Below, piece by piece: positions 1 through 10,123 of a DNA stretch of 64,000 bases. Location: positions 21,266,001 through 21,330,000 of the forward strand of contig OZ316891.1 in assembly GCA_973895155.1 (NCBI GenBank), written 5' to 3'. The notes beneath the pieces were generated by a model that did no database searches, was not told the origin of the DNA, and worked only from the letters and a program-made list of their open reading frames with translations. Numbering within the stretch: the first letter of the stretch is position 1; each line of letters starts with the position of its first letter. A program made the translations under genes and the position numbers. Origin of the DNA: Marsupella aquatica (Eukaryota > Marchantiophyta).

Positions 1-890
1 TGTCGTTCCTTTTAGGAAGGGCGGACGTGGAGGTAGGAGGCGTGAGTGGGCAGGGCGGGCGCTGATTTCCAAGTTTAGGATTAGGATCAGGACCAGGAGC
101 GGCCCTGACACTTAGCTTAGTGGGATTGCGGTTCCACTGGTAGGAGCAACACTTGTGCTCCTGCCTTGCTGTACATAGTTAGTTTCGGGCAGGTAGGTTA
201 CTGTTAGGTAGATTAGGCTTACGCTGCAAAGAATTAGGCGGATCCACTACCAGGATAAGTACTTGGGCAGCGGGGAGCTCAGGGCCTCTTCTTTAGCAAG
301 TTTTTAGTTTGCACCAGCCGGGCTGGGATCAAGTAGTAAGAGAAGCTCTCGGTTAGTCATACCATGACCTTGTGTATATTCATGTTTCCTCATGCCTAAG
401 AGCTGAAATGAGTTGGCCTCACGGCTTAGTTCGCAGAGCTTGTGTATGAGATGTACTGTTTGTATGGCAAGTGCATGGTATGACTCAATCAGAAGGAGTT
501 ATTTTGCTATTTGTGTGTCGCATTAACTTGTGTGAAGAGTGCCCACATCAACCAGAAGGAAGGAAAGTAAACAAGGGAGTGAGAGTTGGATGTGTCGAGC
601 TGAGAGAGGTCTTAGCGGTTTAACCAAGCCTATTGGGGATCATTCCAGCGGCGGAATCCAAACATACCTAACCAGAAGGAGAGGAAGACAAGGGAAGGCC
701 TAGATTAGGCCGACTACATATCTCATGACCCGATGAAGGATCTGTCCAGTATATGTGTGTAAAAGGCTAATAGTAATAGTAGGAGGAGGTTAGCAGCGTC
801 CCATGCCGCTAAGCCGCAGAAACGGCCTCGCCAAGCGCGAAACCTGCGGGAATCGGCTTGAGCTGGGGGGTTTCTTGGGTTTAGGGAGCC
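1..890. other. Noncoding stretch, probably Ty3/gypsy leader or flank
   Basis: No reading frame with recognisable protein similarity is visible here. The stretch is moderately G-rich and contains three spaced copies of a short CAGAAGGA motif (near 490, 553 and 673), two of them followed by purine-rich sequence. It lies directly upstream of a reverse-transcriptase motif of a Ty3/gypsy element in the same orientation, so it may be untranslated leader or eroded gag of that element, but nothing in the sequence proves this. Confidence 0.3.
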
Positions 891-1110
891 ATGGGACGCA
901 CCACATATGAGTTTTTGGTTATGCCTTTCGGGTTCTGTCCAAGATGGGCGTCCTGTGGCCTTCGAGTCATGTAAGTTGGAAAATCACTGGATCGCGCCGG
1001 AAAGAAAAATGTATGTTGTGATCTACGCGTTGAAGAAGTGGGAGATTTACCTTAAGAATGGTCCCAAAGTGGTAATCCACACAGATAGCTCACCGGCTGG
1101 GTACTTCAGT
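891..1110 (+). pseudogene. Ty3/gypsy reverse transcriptase-RNase H fragment, internally deleted
   Basis: Translation near 894-935 gives RTTYEFLVMPFGF, the conserved reverse transcriptase block found before the catalytic YxDD region of Ty3/gypsy polyproteins. Within a few bases, and in a different frame, the sequence continues as VQDGRPVAFES, KLEN and YALKKWEIYL, then HTDSS. That is the start of the RNase H domain of the same family. The catalytic YxDD block and connection domain that normally separate these parts are missing, so an internal deletion has joined RT to RNase H. The domain then stops near 1,110, where integrase sequence begins abruptly. The fragment cannot encode an active enzyme. 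Family assignment is confident; the exact deletion endpoints are inferred. Confidence 0.75.
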
Positions 1111-1123
1111 TCTAAGCCTAGTT

Positions 1124-1666
1124 GTGGAAGCGGCTACCAAGGGTATGACCCTTGCCCAAAGTTGGTACAAGGAGCAAGGGGATAAACATCGACGCCATGT
1201 AAGCTTTGAAATTGGGGAGAGCGTCTGGTTGCAGTTGAGATCTGAGCAATACCACGGGAACATAAGTAGGAAGCTGGCTCCCAGATATGCGGGGCCCTAT
1301 CGCATTATACGATGGGCCCACAAGGATAATCTGGTTTTGGTGGTGTTGGAGACACCCAAGGAAATGGGCATAGGCAAAAGCTACCATGTTATCCGGCTCA
1401 AGAAGTTTATCAAAGACGATGATCCCAACCGGGATCAGGTCTTGCGTCCGGACACCATGTTGGTGGAGGACGCTGAGGAGTTTGAGGTGGAGGCAATTCT
1501 GGACCACCGGTACAAACACAAGTTGGGAAGGCAAATCTTACAGTATTTGGTGAAGTGGGCTGGCTACGACCAGGCCGAGAGTACTTGGGAACCGGAAGAA
1601 AATTTGGGTAATGCCTCAGAGATCCTTGGAAGCTATCGTAAGCAAAGTGGCCTATCGTCATTGTAA
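1124..1666 (+). pseudogene. Ty3/gypsy chromovirus integrase C-terminus with chromodomain
   Basis: This open frame of about 180 codons starts inside the integrase, without its zinc-binding and DDE catalytic parts. DKHRRHVSFEIGESVWLQL and the KLAPRYAGPYRII block are the C-terminal integrase module (GPY/F type) of chromoviruses. At about residues 120-175 there is a chromodomain, with VEAILDHR, LQYLVKWAGY and STWEPEENL; in this clade the domain guides insertion to modified chromatin. The frame ends at a stop shortly after the chromodomain, as in intact elements. It follows directly on the RNase H remnant at 907-1110, so most of the integrase was removed by deletion. It is a remnant of a polyprotein, not a host gene. 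Confidence 0.85.
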
Positions 1667-2120
1667 ACTGGTACAGGCAGCTGTAGCTACCTTTGTGAGT
1701 TGTATCCTAGTTTCATTCCTCTCGGCCTCTTAAGGATAAAGGCGGATTGCGTTGGTGCTAGAGGTTGTTGGGCGGCCAATTTGCTTTTTGCGAGTGGAAG
1801 TTGATGGTGCCCGCCCTACATCTGTGGGCGGGCTAGTTCAAACCAAAGGGGAGCGCCCCAAGGGGAGGACAATGGGTCCGACGAGTTTGGAGTTAGCTTA
1901 CCCGTTTGGACTGGCATCCTACTTGGATAAGTGGGATAGGTTGGAATTTCCTAAGTTTGGAATGCGCATACCAACTTGGTTTGCATCAGCCTTATAGGCA
2001 AACCATTTGTTACCTCATAAAAATTTTTTAAGACCCAAAGTGGTCTAGGCGTGTTGGAACGTTTACTTCTAGGTCACGCGGACGTGCAAGTCGGGGTGCA
2101 AGTCGGGGTGCAAGTCAGGG
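1667..2120. other. 3' untranslated region of the gypsy remnant
   Basis: This stretch lies between the end of the chromodomain frame and the LTR-like repeat A. It has a purine-rich tract near 1,845-1,875 (AAAGGGGAGCGCCCCAAGG and following bases) that could be an old polypurine tract. The open frame at 1,752-1,997 shows no recognisable motif. Confidence 0.35.
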
Positions 2121-2131
2121 TGCAAGTCGCG
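2084..2131. repeat. 12-bp minisatellite, four units
   Basis: Four head-to-tail copies of a 12-bp unit GTGCAAGTCGGG fill this stretch, with one or two substitutions in the last two copies. The array sits at the left edge of LTR-like repeat A. The other two copies of that repeat do not carry the array, so it probably arose by local slippage after insertion. Confidence 0.85.
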
Positions 2132-3629
2132 GAACTCGACTACCTTAACACTTAGCTCCGGCGTCGCTGACTTCGACGCCGAGCTCCCTTATGGTCCAGG
2201 CCCGGATAGGCCATCCGGGGAGGACTTAGCATGGGGAGACTTGTGGGCAATGAGACGTAGGACTAGCGAGGCAAGGGGCCAAGTTGGGGACACACACTAA
2301 GGACTTGGACTAGCCTATGGCTGGTAGGGTCAAGGAGAAATGGGCCGGGCTCAAGGATGGCCGTCCGGACCGTCAGAGGGGCTTTGAGTTCTGAGGGCTT
2401 GGGAGTGAGCTCCTCTTGGACCCAAGGCCAATGGAGTTGACGCCATTGGCAACGGACGCTTGGGGCGCAAGTTGTGGCCCGATCCGGGTTGGGCTGGTCG
2501 GGGCCCCAAGCGGCAATCAGACCTGAGAGCCTAGGCATTAGCACGGGGTCGGCCCGGTCACAACGGGCTAAGGCACTCCGCTTGCGGATGCCTATCAAGA
2601 AAGTTATGGGCGTTGCCAGTTGGTGGCGCGCCCATCGTGCGCGATGGGATCCGGGTTGGGGGCCAAATGTTTAGGGATCAAAAGTTGGTCCGAGGGTTGG
2701 CAGGTCTCCAGAAACATATATGAGGGGAGTGGTGTCTCCCTGGGGGCTAAGGCCGAGCCAAAGTCGTGAGCTGCGGCAGTCGCAACACTAAGGGAAACCG
2801 CCAAACGAAAATGGCGATATCTTCCCAACGGGAAGTCCGTTGGAGGACTTCTTAGGTGCGTTGGAAAGCTCTTGAGGAAGGCTATGCCCTCCTAAGGTCA
2901 GCTGGGTCTGGGGGTGCCATGGGTTTTCGTGGTTTGCGGGTGTTACCTCGCCCGCTTGCCAAATCCTGCCGAACAGCAGCCAAGCCGCGTTCAGCCTCCC
3001 AAGGGAGCTTGCGTTGGGGAGGCAAGGCCAAGTAGGTATGGAGGCTGAGTCCCAAGGGCGCTCGGTCCCTAGACCATCAGTGGGGCAAACCGGGAGTGGG
3101 TATTAGAGTCGGGGCCATTCTGGTCCCGGCGTGTTGAGACAAGCTTGGGACAAGCTTTAGGACAAGCTACGCTATTTGGGCCATGAGCATGTCCTGGGGT
3201 CAAGGCGGTCAGTTGACAATGGATAGGTACGAGGGGGAACCCGGGCCTCGCCCAAGGAAGGAGCTGTCCTGGACGGACAGTGGGCATGGGTTCTGGTTTC
3301 GGCTTATGCCCGGGCTTATGGCATCGGAAGAATCTATCGCTGACCTATTTACCAACGTCTGTTGAGCTTGAGTTAGGATGCTAGACTTGGCGAGTTCTAG
3401 ATCCGAAGGGGTTACTTACCGAGGTGCTTGGTTGCTTGTGTAGACAGTGAAGACCGTTGAGTAGCGGTCGTGTAGGTGAGCAAGTGCGGCTTCGTATGGG
3501 AGGGGCCGTAGGTGGTGCTAAAGGCACTTGGATGCTTGCTCGAGGTATTCCGTGGAGGCGTTCGGGCACCAAGTGCACTTAGGTGCAAGTGCTGGGATTG
3601 GTGAGGGCGCTGGGTGGCGAGGTCCACCA
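2121..3629 (+). repeat. 1.5-kb LTR-like repeat, copy A
   Basis: About 1.5 kb here is repeated in inverse orientation at 10,124-11,603 and 14,014-15,847. Shared landmarks are GAACTCGACTACCTTAACAC near the left end, the CCCAACGGGAAGTCCG segment, and GGTGGCGAGGTCCACCA at the right end. The copy lies downstream of a gypsy integrase-chromodomain frame in the same orientation, the place of a 3' LTR. LTR identity is inferred, because termini and target duplications could not be fixed. Short open frames inside are noncoding in character. Confidence 0.65.
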
Positions 3630-4092
3630 GTTGTCGGGATTTGCCGGGACTTGCCGCCCTCCGTTTTAACCGCTCTGACAGGGGAACGGCCCCCTGTGAG
3701 ACCTGCTATACTGTGTGGGAATATTCCCCAAAAACCAGAGAGCTGTTTTTTGGCCGTCCAACAAAGATTCTGTCTGTCAAACGGTAATGTTTTTGGTTGT
3801 TTCTCGGTGAGGACGTTGCCACTGGAGTTAGCAATGCGGCGCACCAATCACATTGCAATTCCGACGACGGGTTGTACTTGGTAGTTTGGTTATTCTCCGA
3901 GGTGGTCAAAATGGGGAAGTTTCCCAAGGTTTTACCCACCCGGACCAAAATTTGAATAACTTTTCTGTAGAATTTTGATTTTGATTTCGGCTTTCAGTAT
4001 TGGACTCCTAGCTTCGTGGGCTACGCGGCGGTGTTGAGCTTTGAGTTTTATGAGAAGTTTTGAAAAATGAAATTTTTTCGTGATTGTTTCAT
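3630..4092. other. Junction between LTR-like repeat A and copia gag
   Basis: This interval should hold the 5' LTR and primer-binding site of the copia element that follows. Neither the LTR sequence present at 8,552-8,894 nor an initiator-Met-type binding site (TGGTATCAGAGC) is visible. The right half is AT-rich and may be the copia leader. The origin of the left half is unknown. Confidence 0.5.
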
Positions 4093-5148
4093 ATGAGTGA
4101 CTCGGAGGATACTGGAAGAATTGGCGTCGGTGGAGCTTCAGGATCACGACGATCAGATGGTGAGTCTGAGGAGGAGCTGCTACTATTTGAGGAGGAACTA
4201 GTGACAACGGTACAATCATCGGTGCGGCGTGCAGTGGAGGAAGCTGTTCTACTACCAGAGCTGTCAATAGTAGAGAAGAAGAGGGAGATGGCTAGATTTG
4301 GAGGAGTGAAGTTTGAGGTGGAGAAGTACAATGGACGTACTGATTACTTGCTTTGGGAGAAGCAAGTGAAGGGTGTTCTACGGGCCATGGGCTTAGCTCA
4401 TCTGCTTTCTTTGCGAGAGCAGTATGATGGAGAGGAGGAGATTTTTGTGAGACAGTGGAAATAGGAGCAGGTGATTGCTGTCAATGCAGTGATGCTATAT
4501 CTCAAGCCGCACATCATCAAGCAGTTGGATGATTATGCGGATTGCGAATCACTATTCAAGGCTCTAACAGAGAAGTACTACCTAGAAGATGCGTCTGATC
4601 GGCTGTACAAGAAGTCTTTCTTGATGAGCCTCAGGCTCAAGGAAGGGAGCAAGATGCAGGATCACCTGGATGAGTTTGACAGTCTAGCGGTGGATCTGTT
4701 AAACCTGCGAAAAGGAGTTGAAGATGAGGATAAGGCCTTGCTTCTGCTAAACTCCTTACCGCCATCATATCATGGCTTGAAATAGGTGCTCTTGTACATT
4801 GATCTGAAGTCTATTTTGTATAATGAGGTGGTGAGCTCTTTATTGTCTGATGATGCTCAAAAGAAGTTGGATTAATCACAGATAACATCTTCTTCTGGCA
4901 CTGTGCAAAATGTGAACCGTGGAAGAGCAGCGCATCGCACGAATGGGCAGAACAGATTTAGATCTACATCACGGGGGAGATCTAAATCCAGAGGGAAATC
5001 GCAAGAGAGGAAGCCTCTTGCATGTTGGAATTGTGGCAAGCCATGCCACATGAAAAGGAATTGTCGAGTAAAGGTCCCTACTGCATCTGCTAACGCGGCA
5101 TCGAGCTCGCATGAGGTAGATTTACTTGATGATGATGACATATTGTGA
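4093..5148 (+). pseudogene. Copia gag (UBN2-type) with CCHC zinc knuckle
   Basis: From the ATG at 4093 the frame reads MSDSEDTGR, then FEVEKYNGRTDYLLWEKQV and LKEGSKMQDHLDEFDSL. These are the gag (UBN2) blocks of Tnt1-like elements. An arginine/serine-rich stretch leads to a zinc knuckle at about 5,023-5,064, CWNCGKPCHMKRNC. This keeps the C-x2-C-x4-H-x4-C spacing, although the usual glycine before the histidine is cysteine. Stops at 4462 (TAG), 4783 (TAG), 4873 (TAA) and 5146 (TGA) interrupt one continuous frame. The product would be the capsid-like protein that packages element RNA. The track-start alternative at 4084 is TTG and is not needed. Confidence 0.88.
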
Positions 5149-6607
5149 TGCCAAGGTTATGCTCTCAATGTAGTGTCAAATCCAAGTAGTGATGACTGGA
5201 TTCTAGATAGTGCATGTACTTTTCACATTTGCTCTAGGAGAGATTTTTTCAGTTCTTACACGGTTTCCAACGGGTCAGTGTTGATGGGAAATTGAATCCC
5301 ATGTCAAGTTGTTGGACTTGGATCTGTAAGATTTCAGATGTTTTATGGTGCTGTAAGAACATTGAGGAATGTGAGACACATTCCTAGCATGATGAAAAAT
5401 CTCATTTCACTTGGAGTTTTAGAAGCAAATGGCCATCAGTGGAGTTCTGCTAATGGTGTTCTTCAGGTTTCAACTGGTACTAAAGTTGTATTGAAGGGAA
5501 AGAGACATAGCAATCTATACGTTTTGGAGGGCAATGTAGTTTGTGATGAAACCAATGTAACCTTATCTCATGAGGAGACGGCCCGGCTGTGGCACTTCCG
5601 TTTGGGCCACATGAGTGAAAAAGGTTTGGTTATTCTTCAGAAAAAAAAAGATTACTTTCTAATTGCAGTCTTGTAAGTTGGAATTTTGTGAGCACTGTGT
5701 GCTTGGGAAGCAGCACAGAAAACCCTTTGGCGTTGGAGCTCACACCAGCAAGGAGGTACTTGAGTATGTACATGGTGATGTGTGGGGTCCAACCCCTACT
5801 CCCTCACATTCTGGATAGTTATACTATGTCACGTTCATAGACGATTACTCAAGGTATGTGTGGATATACTTTATACACAATAAGTCTGATGTTTTTGCCA
5901 CTATTAAGGAGTGGAAAGCCCAAGTTGAGAATCAGGCTGGTAATAAGGTGAGATATCTTCGATCAGATAATGGCGATGAATACAAGTCCGGGAAATTTGG
6001 AACATATTGTAAGGAGCAGGGGATTACCCGCCATCTCACAACAAGTTATACTCCTCAACAGAATGGTGTTTCTGAGAGACTCAACCAAACACTATTGGAC
6101 CGCTCGAGGAGTATGTTGAGTCAATCATGCTTACAACATGAGTTTTGGGCTGAAGCTATCAGCACTGCAGCTTATTTGGTAAATTTTTCTCCATCTAGTT
6201 CTATTGGATTCAAGATGCCATTTGAAATGAGATACGGGTGTCCAGCAGATTACTCACATCTGAGGATTTTTGGACGTGATGCTTATGTGCTTACACCTTC
6301 CCAGCTTCGATCCAAGCTGGAATCCAAGTCAAAGAAGTGCATTTTCCTTGGCTATCAGAAAGGTGTGAAGGGTTATAGGTTATGGGATCCAGTAACCTGT
6401 AAACTAATTGTCAGTAGAGATGTGTCCTTTAATGAATCCAGATCATCAAAGGAGGGGGAGAGTTCTCAGGACTCCCATACTGACAAGGGGAAATCTCCCA
6501 TCCCAGACCGGGTTAAAGGGGAGATTAGTCATGATGATGTTCATGACAGGAGAGATGGAGAAGCTCCGAGTTTGGAGCTGGTTCTTGTGATGGAACAAGA
6601 GGAGTAG
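5149..6607 (+). pseudogene. Copia protease and integrase region
   Basis: DWILDSACTFHIC near 5,197-5,235 is the aspartic protease active site (DSA). A stop at 5293 follows. The pre-integrase zinc finger is seen as WHFRLGHMSEKGL (about 5,590-5,630) and CEHCVLGKQHRKPF. Between the two halves a frameshift lies at or next to the A9 run 5641-5649. The integrase core keeps its catalytic pattern: D in GDVWGPTPTP, D in YLRSDNGDEYKSG and E in QQNGVSERLNQTLL. Two further stops, 5816 and 6605, interrupt it. The enzymes would have cut the polyprotein and inserted the cDNA; as it stands no intact product is possible. Confidence 0.88.
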
Positions 6608-8344
6608 GTTGTTGTTGGGGTACCTCAAATTCAGCCAGCAGCAACAGCAGATCAGCCTGAGTCATCTACTAGAAGAACTTCCAATCGTTCTACTAGAGCT
6701 CCTACCAGGCATGGTCAATGGGCAGACTCATCTAAGTTAGATGATATTGACATTGCACTTGATGATGATGACATGGCTTTGATCCACAGTGAGGCTTGTG
6801 CTTCAGAGCAGAAGCATGAGTGGAATACAGCAATGCAGAGGGAGTTGCAATCTTTGAGTGACAACAAGACATGGGAGTTGGTGGAGCTTCCAAGAGGTCA
6901 GTAAGTGGTGGACAGCAAGTGGATTTACAAGTTGAAGGAAAGTCCTTCAAAGGGTGGAGATAAGATCTACAAGGCAAGGCTTGTTGCCAAGGGGTTCACT
7001 CAGGAGAAAGGAGTGGACTACAATGAGGTCTTTTCACCTGTGGCTAAGTATTCCATAATTCGGATCTTGTGTTAGCTTGTTGTGTTTTTTGATCTGGTGA
7101 TGGATCAGATGGATGTTGTTACTGCTTTTCTCTATGGCAACTTGGAAGAGATGATCTTCATGAGACAGCTAGTAGGCTTTATGAAGAAGGGCCAAGAGAA
7201 CTTAGTTTGTAGATTGCTCAAGTCCTTGTATGGATTGAAGCAATCTCCCAGATAGTGGAACAAGCGGTTTGATAATTTCATGTTTGCTCAAGATTTTACA
7301 AGGATGATGTATGATCCTTGAGTGTATACAAAATCAGTCAAGAATGATGTGTTTGGTTTCATCATTCTGGTTATCTATGTGGATGACATGTTGATTGTGG
7401 CTAAAGATCAATCTGAGGTTGACAATCTCAAGGCGAAATTGAGTTCTGAATTTAGGATGAAGGATCTTGGCAAGGCCAAGAGGATCTTAGGGATGGAGAT
7501 TTTTAGGAACTCAGATACTGGACAATTGTGCTTGAGTCAATGCCAGTATGCGAGGAAAGTACTTGCACGATTCAACATGGATAACTGTAAGCTAGTGAGT
7601 ATTCCTTTAGCTTCACACTTCAAGTTATCATCGGCTTTCTCTCCTATGGATGCTATGGAGAAAGGTTTGATGGCTAAGATTCCTTATGAGAAGGCAGTAG
7701 GCAGTCTGATGTATTTGATGACTTGTACTAGGCCTGACTTGGCCCTAGCGATGGGCAAGGTTAACAAATCAATGTCAAATCCAGGGAAGGTACATTGGGA
7801 AGCTGTGAAGTGGATTCTCAGGTATGTGAAGGAAACATAGGACTATGGATTACTATTTGATAATAGATCAAATAGAACGTTAGTTTGCTAAGTAAATTCT
7901 AACTATGGAGGCTGTCTGGACACAAGGAGGTCTACAACTGGGTTTGTATGTACTCTTGGAGGAGGATGTATCAATTGGAAATCTACCTTGCAGAAGTGTA
8001 TATCTTAGTCTACTATAGAAGCAGAGTATATTGCAGCAGCAGAAGCAGCAAAGGAAGCAATTTGGTTGGAAAAGTTGATTGCGGAGATGGGTTTAGAGCA
8101 TGGCAAAATGACTCTAAACTGTGATAGTCAGAGTGCTCTTCACTTAGCTGCTAACCAGGTGATGGATAGCAGGGTGAAGCACATTGATATCAGGTACCAT
8201 TTTATCAGGCAAGCAGTGTCTGATAAAACTTTTGAGCTAGTCAAGATTGATGGAAAGCTCAATCCCGCTGATGCCTTTACCAAAGTGATTCCTTTGGAGA
8301 GTTTCTCAAGACACCGTGCTACTTTACAGGTTTTGCAGTTGTAG
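6608..8344 (+). pseudogene. Copia reverse transcriptase and RNase H
   Basis: The reverse transcriptase blocks KARLVAKGFTQEKGVDY, DQMDVVTAFLYG, LLKSLYGLKQSPR and the catalytic YVDDM (7,376-7,390) are all present. The RNase H part has STIEAEYIAAAEAAKEAIW, LNCDSQSALHLAAN and RVKHIDIRYHFIR, ending at the natural stop at 8342. Premature stops lie at 6902, 7073, 7253, 7319, 7838, 7889 and 8006, all in one frame. The clean 172-codon piece at 7,322-7,840 and the 92-codon piece at 8,066-8,344 are fragments of this one gene. The catalytic aspartates survive, so decay is mainly by nonsense changes. Confidence 0.92.
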
Positions 8345-8540
8345 TGCAAGTAGAGTTATTTAGCAATGTGTGACTATTTGTATATGGATTACTCATTCCA
8401 GTTTGGCTACGACTTAGTTCTAGTTAACCCTTAGTTAACCCTTGTGGTTTTTAGGGGGAGACCTGGTTTGGTGATTGTCTAGAACTTCCCGCTGAGGATT
8501 CCATATGGTAACAATTAGTCCAGTCCCCAAGACAAGAGTC

Positions 8541-8551
8541 AAGGGGGAGTT
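8541..8551 (+). other. Polypurine tract of the copia element
   Basis: AAGGGGGAGTT lies immediately before the TGTTAG start of the 3' LTR. This is where second-strand primers are made in LTR retrotransposons. Confidence 0.85.
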
Positions 8552-8894
8552 TGTTAGATATTGCTCTAGTCTTGTGACTCATGAGCTAACCACAGTTAGT
8601 CTAACTCGGGTTAGGACTTAGCTAATGTTAGCGGTAGTGCTGGTGTGCATATAGCCAGGGCTAATGCCAGATCTTGGTGGAACGTAGGCTCATTGTTACG
8701 GAGCTAGTTGAGAGATAGGGAGAGCTTGTGCTGTGGATGCTTGGTATGGCCTGTCGGCCTAGAGTGCAGTAAGCTCTTGTGTGTTCTCGTGGACGTAGCC
8801 TCATGTGGAGGTGAACCACGTATCTCTCTGTGTCGACTCTTGTGCGTTGGATGATTCATGGGCTTGTCGTTGCAAATGTCATCTATGTTCAACA
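8552..8894 (+). repeat. 3' LTR of the copia element (343 bp)
   Basis: It starts TGTTAGATATTGCTCTAG and ends with TTCAACA, giving the TGTT...AACA inverted termini usual for this class. The same sequence stands alone at 15,163-15,506 with about 19 differences by eye (roughly 94 percent identity). A polypurine tract precedes it. No clear 5-bp target duplication partner can be found upstream, because the 5' LTR is absent. Confidence 0.92.
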
Positions 8895-10123
8895 CCATTG
8901 GATCCAACTGGACACTCCTCCCACCTCAAATGTCTGTTTCACGCCTACCCTCACTTGCCCAAAATGGAAACTAAACAAATTTTCAAAAATTTCAAAATAT
9001 TATTTAAATATATATTCATAGTAGTTTTAAAAACAAAAACAAAACAACACTCCCTCGTATCGCGTGACCATGTCTGGACACCTTGGGGTCTCACTATATG
9101 GCGGCCTCCCCATCACCTGCGACATTTTTAGTCCTCGGACCTCCATAACGTAAGCCCATTCACTAAACTTTGTCCTCCCCAACAACATTTTCACAACAAC
9201 AATGACAAACATTCCTGTGCTTTTTATTCTATCATGGTCTTCTTAAAAAAATATGTTTTTCGTGCCAAGGAAAGACTGGAAAGCAAAATGTGGAAGGGGA
9301 GACCCAACAAAATTGGAAAAAGGCGAGAGGCCCATGGATGGGAAGATAGGCTGGGAGTGGGAGGCTAAATGTATGAGAAAAGGGGAACAGACTCATTTAC
9401 GCAAAGACATCCTTTAAAATGCAGCAAATTCTTTTACATACCTACATCTTTTACTCCATGACATCCTTGGCACGACAACATAATTTCCGCAATTATATGT
9501 TTTGCGTCTTATGCGCAAGGACATATTTTATGCAGCGTCATCTTTTGGGTAACAACTTCTTTTACACTAAAAATCTTTTGTATGACAATTTAACATCTTT
9601 TATGCAATGCAAAGGTATTGAGCTAGTTCTGCATAATAAGCAAGCACCCAAAAGTTCAAATATTTTTGTGAAGCCTTAATAGCTGATTATAGTAATTATG
9701 TAACATTGTAAAAAGAACCTCAACCAAGATTTCCTCCTCAAGTCCTTGCAACACTTAATCGTTCCCTTTTCTTTCTAAAAAGGGGGAATGAAGGAAAAGA
9801 GTTGTTGAACTTGATAGGAAGCTCAAAAATTCCAAGATGGGGCCTAAAGTATGAGAGGAAAAATACTTGAGGGAAATTTAAAAAAAGAAAGCTACTATTA
9901 TTGATTGGAGAATTTCATCTCAACTTGAAGATTGTGCAACTAGCTGTAGTTAGCTTGAAATGTTTTCACTGTCTTGAACATCTAATCTGAATTCTCCATT
10001 AGATTGTTCCATGTCCTCTACTGTGAGTGCAACACCCTTTCCAACCCTTGACATTGGATTGGGTAGCTTAGTTTGCTCCCGTTCCATCCCTCCATATTTG
10101 AATCCTGGTTGGCTGGCCCACAG
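8895..10123. other. Intergenic, no gene recognised
   Basis: AT-rich sequence with no recognisable gene. The 9,419-9,679 frame is low in complexity and rich in TTTTA and ACATCTTTT-like words. The portion 9,950-10,123 leads into LTR-like repeat B and shows no protein similarity. Confidence 0.4.

Larger units (their letters stand above)
4093..8894 (+). mobile_element. Ty1/copia (Tnt1-like) retrotransposon, degenerate, lacking a 5' LTR
   Basis: The order gag, protease, integrase, reverse transcriptase, RNase H defines a Ty1/copia element, and the motifs fit the Tnt1-like group of plants. A polypurine tract at 8,541-8,551 and a 3' LTR at 8,552-8,894 close the element. The polyprotein is broken by premature stops at 4462, 4783, 4873, 5146, 5293, 5816, 6605, 6902, 7073, 7253, 7319, 7838, 7889 and 8006, and by a frameshift near the A9 run at 5641-5649. 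No 5' LTR is seen. The element cannot move by itself. Confidence 0.92.

Noticed and set aside
2084-2131. Short regular repeats as a CRISPR array
   Set aside because: Units are contiguous without spacers and the DNA is eukaryotic.
3412-3627. Conserved frame shared with 10,011-10,373 and 13,944-14,231
   Set aside because: The shared translation (ALGARTPPRNTSSKHPS) comes from the 1.5-kb repeat itself; copies differ by frame and stops and there is no domain.
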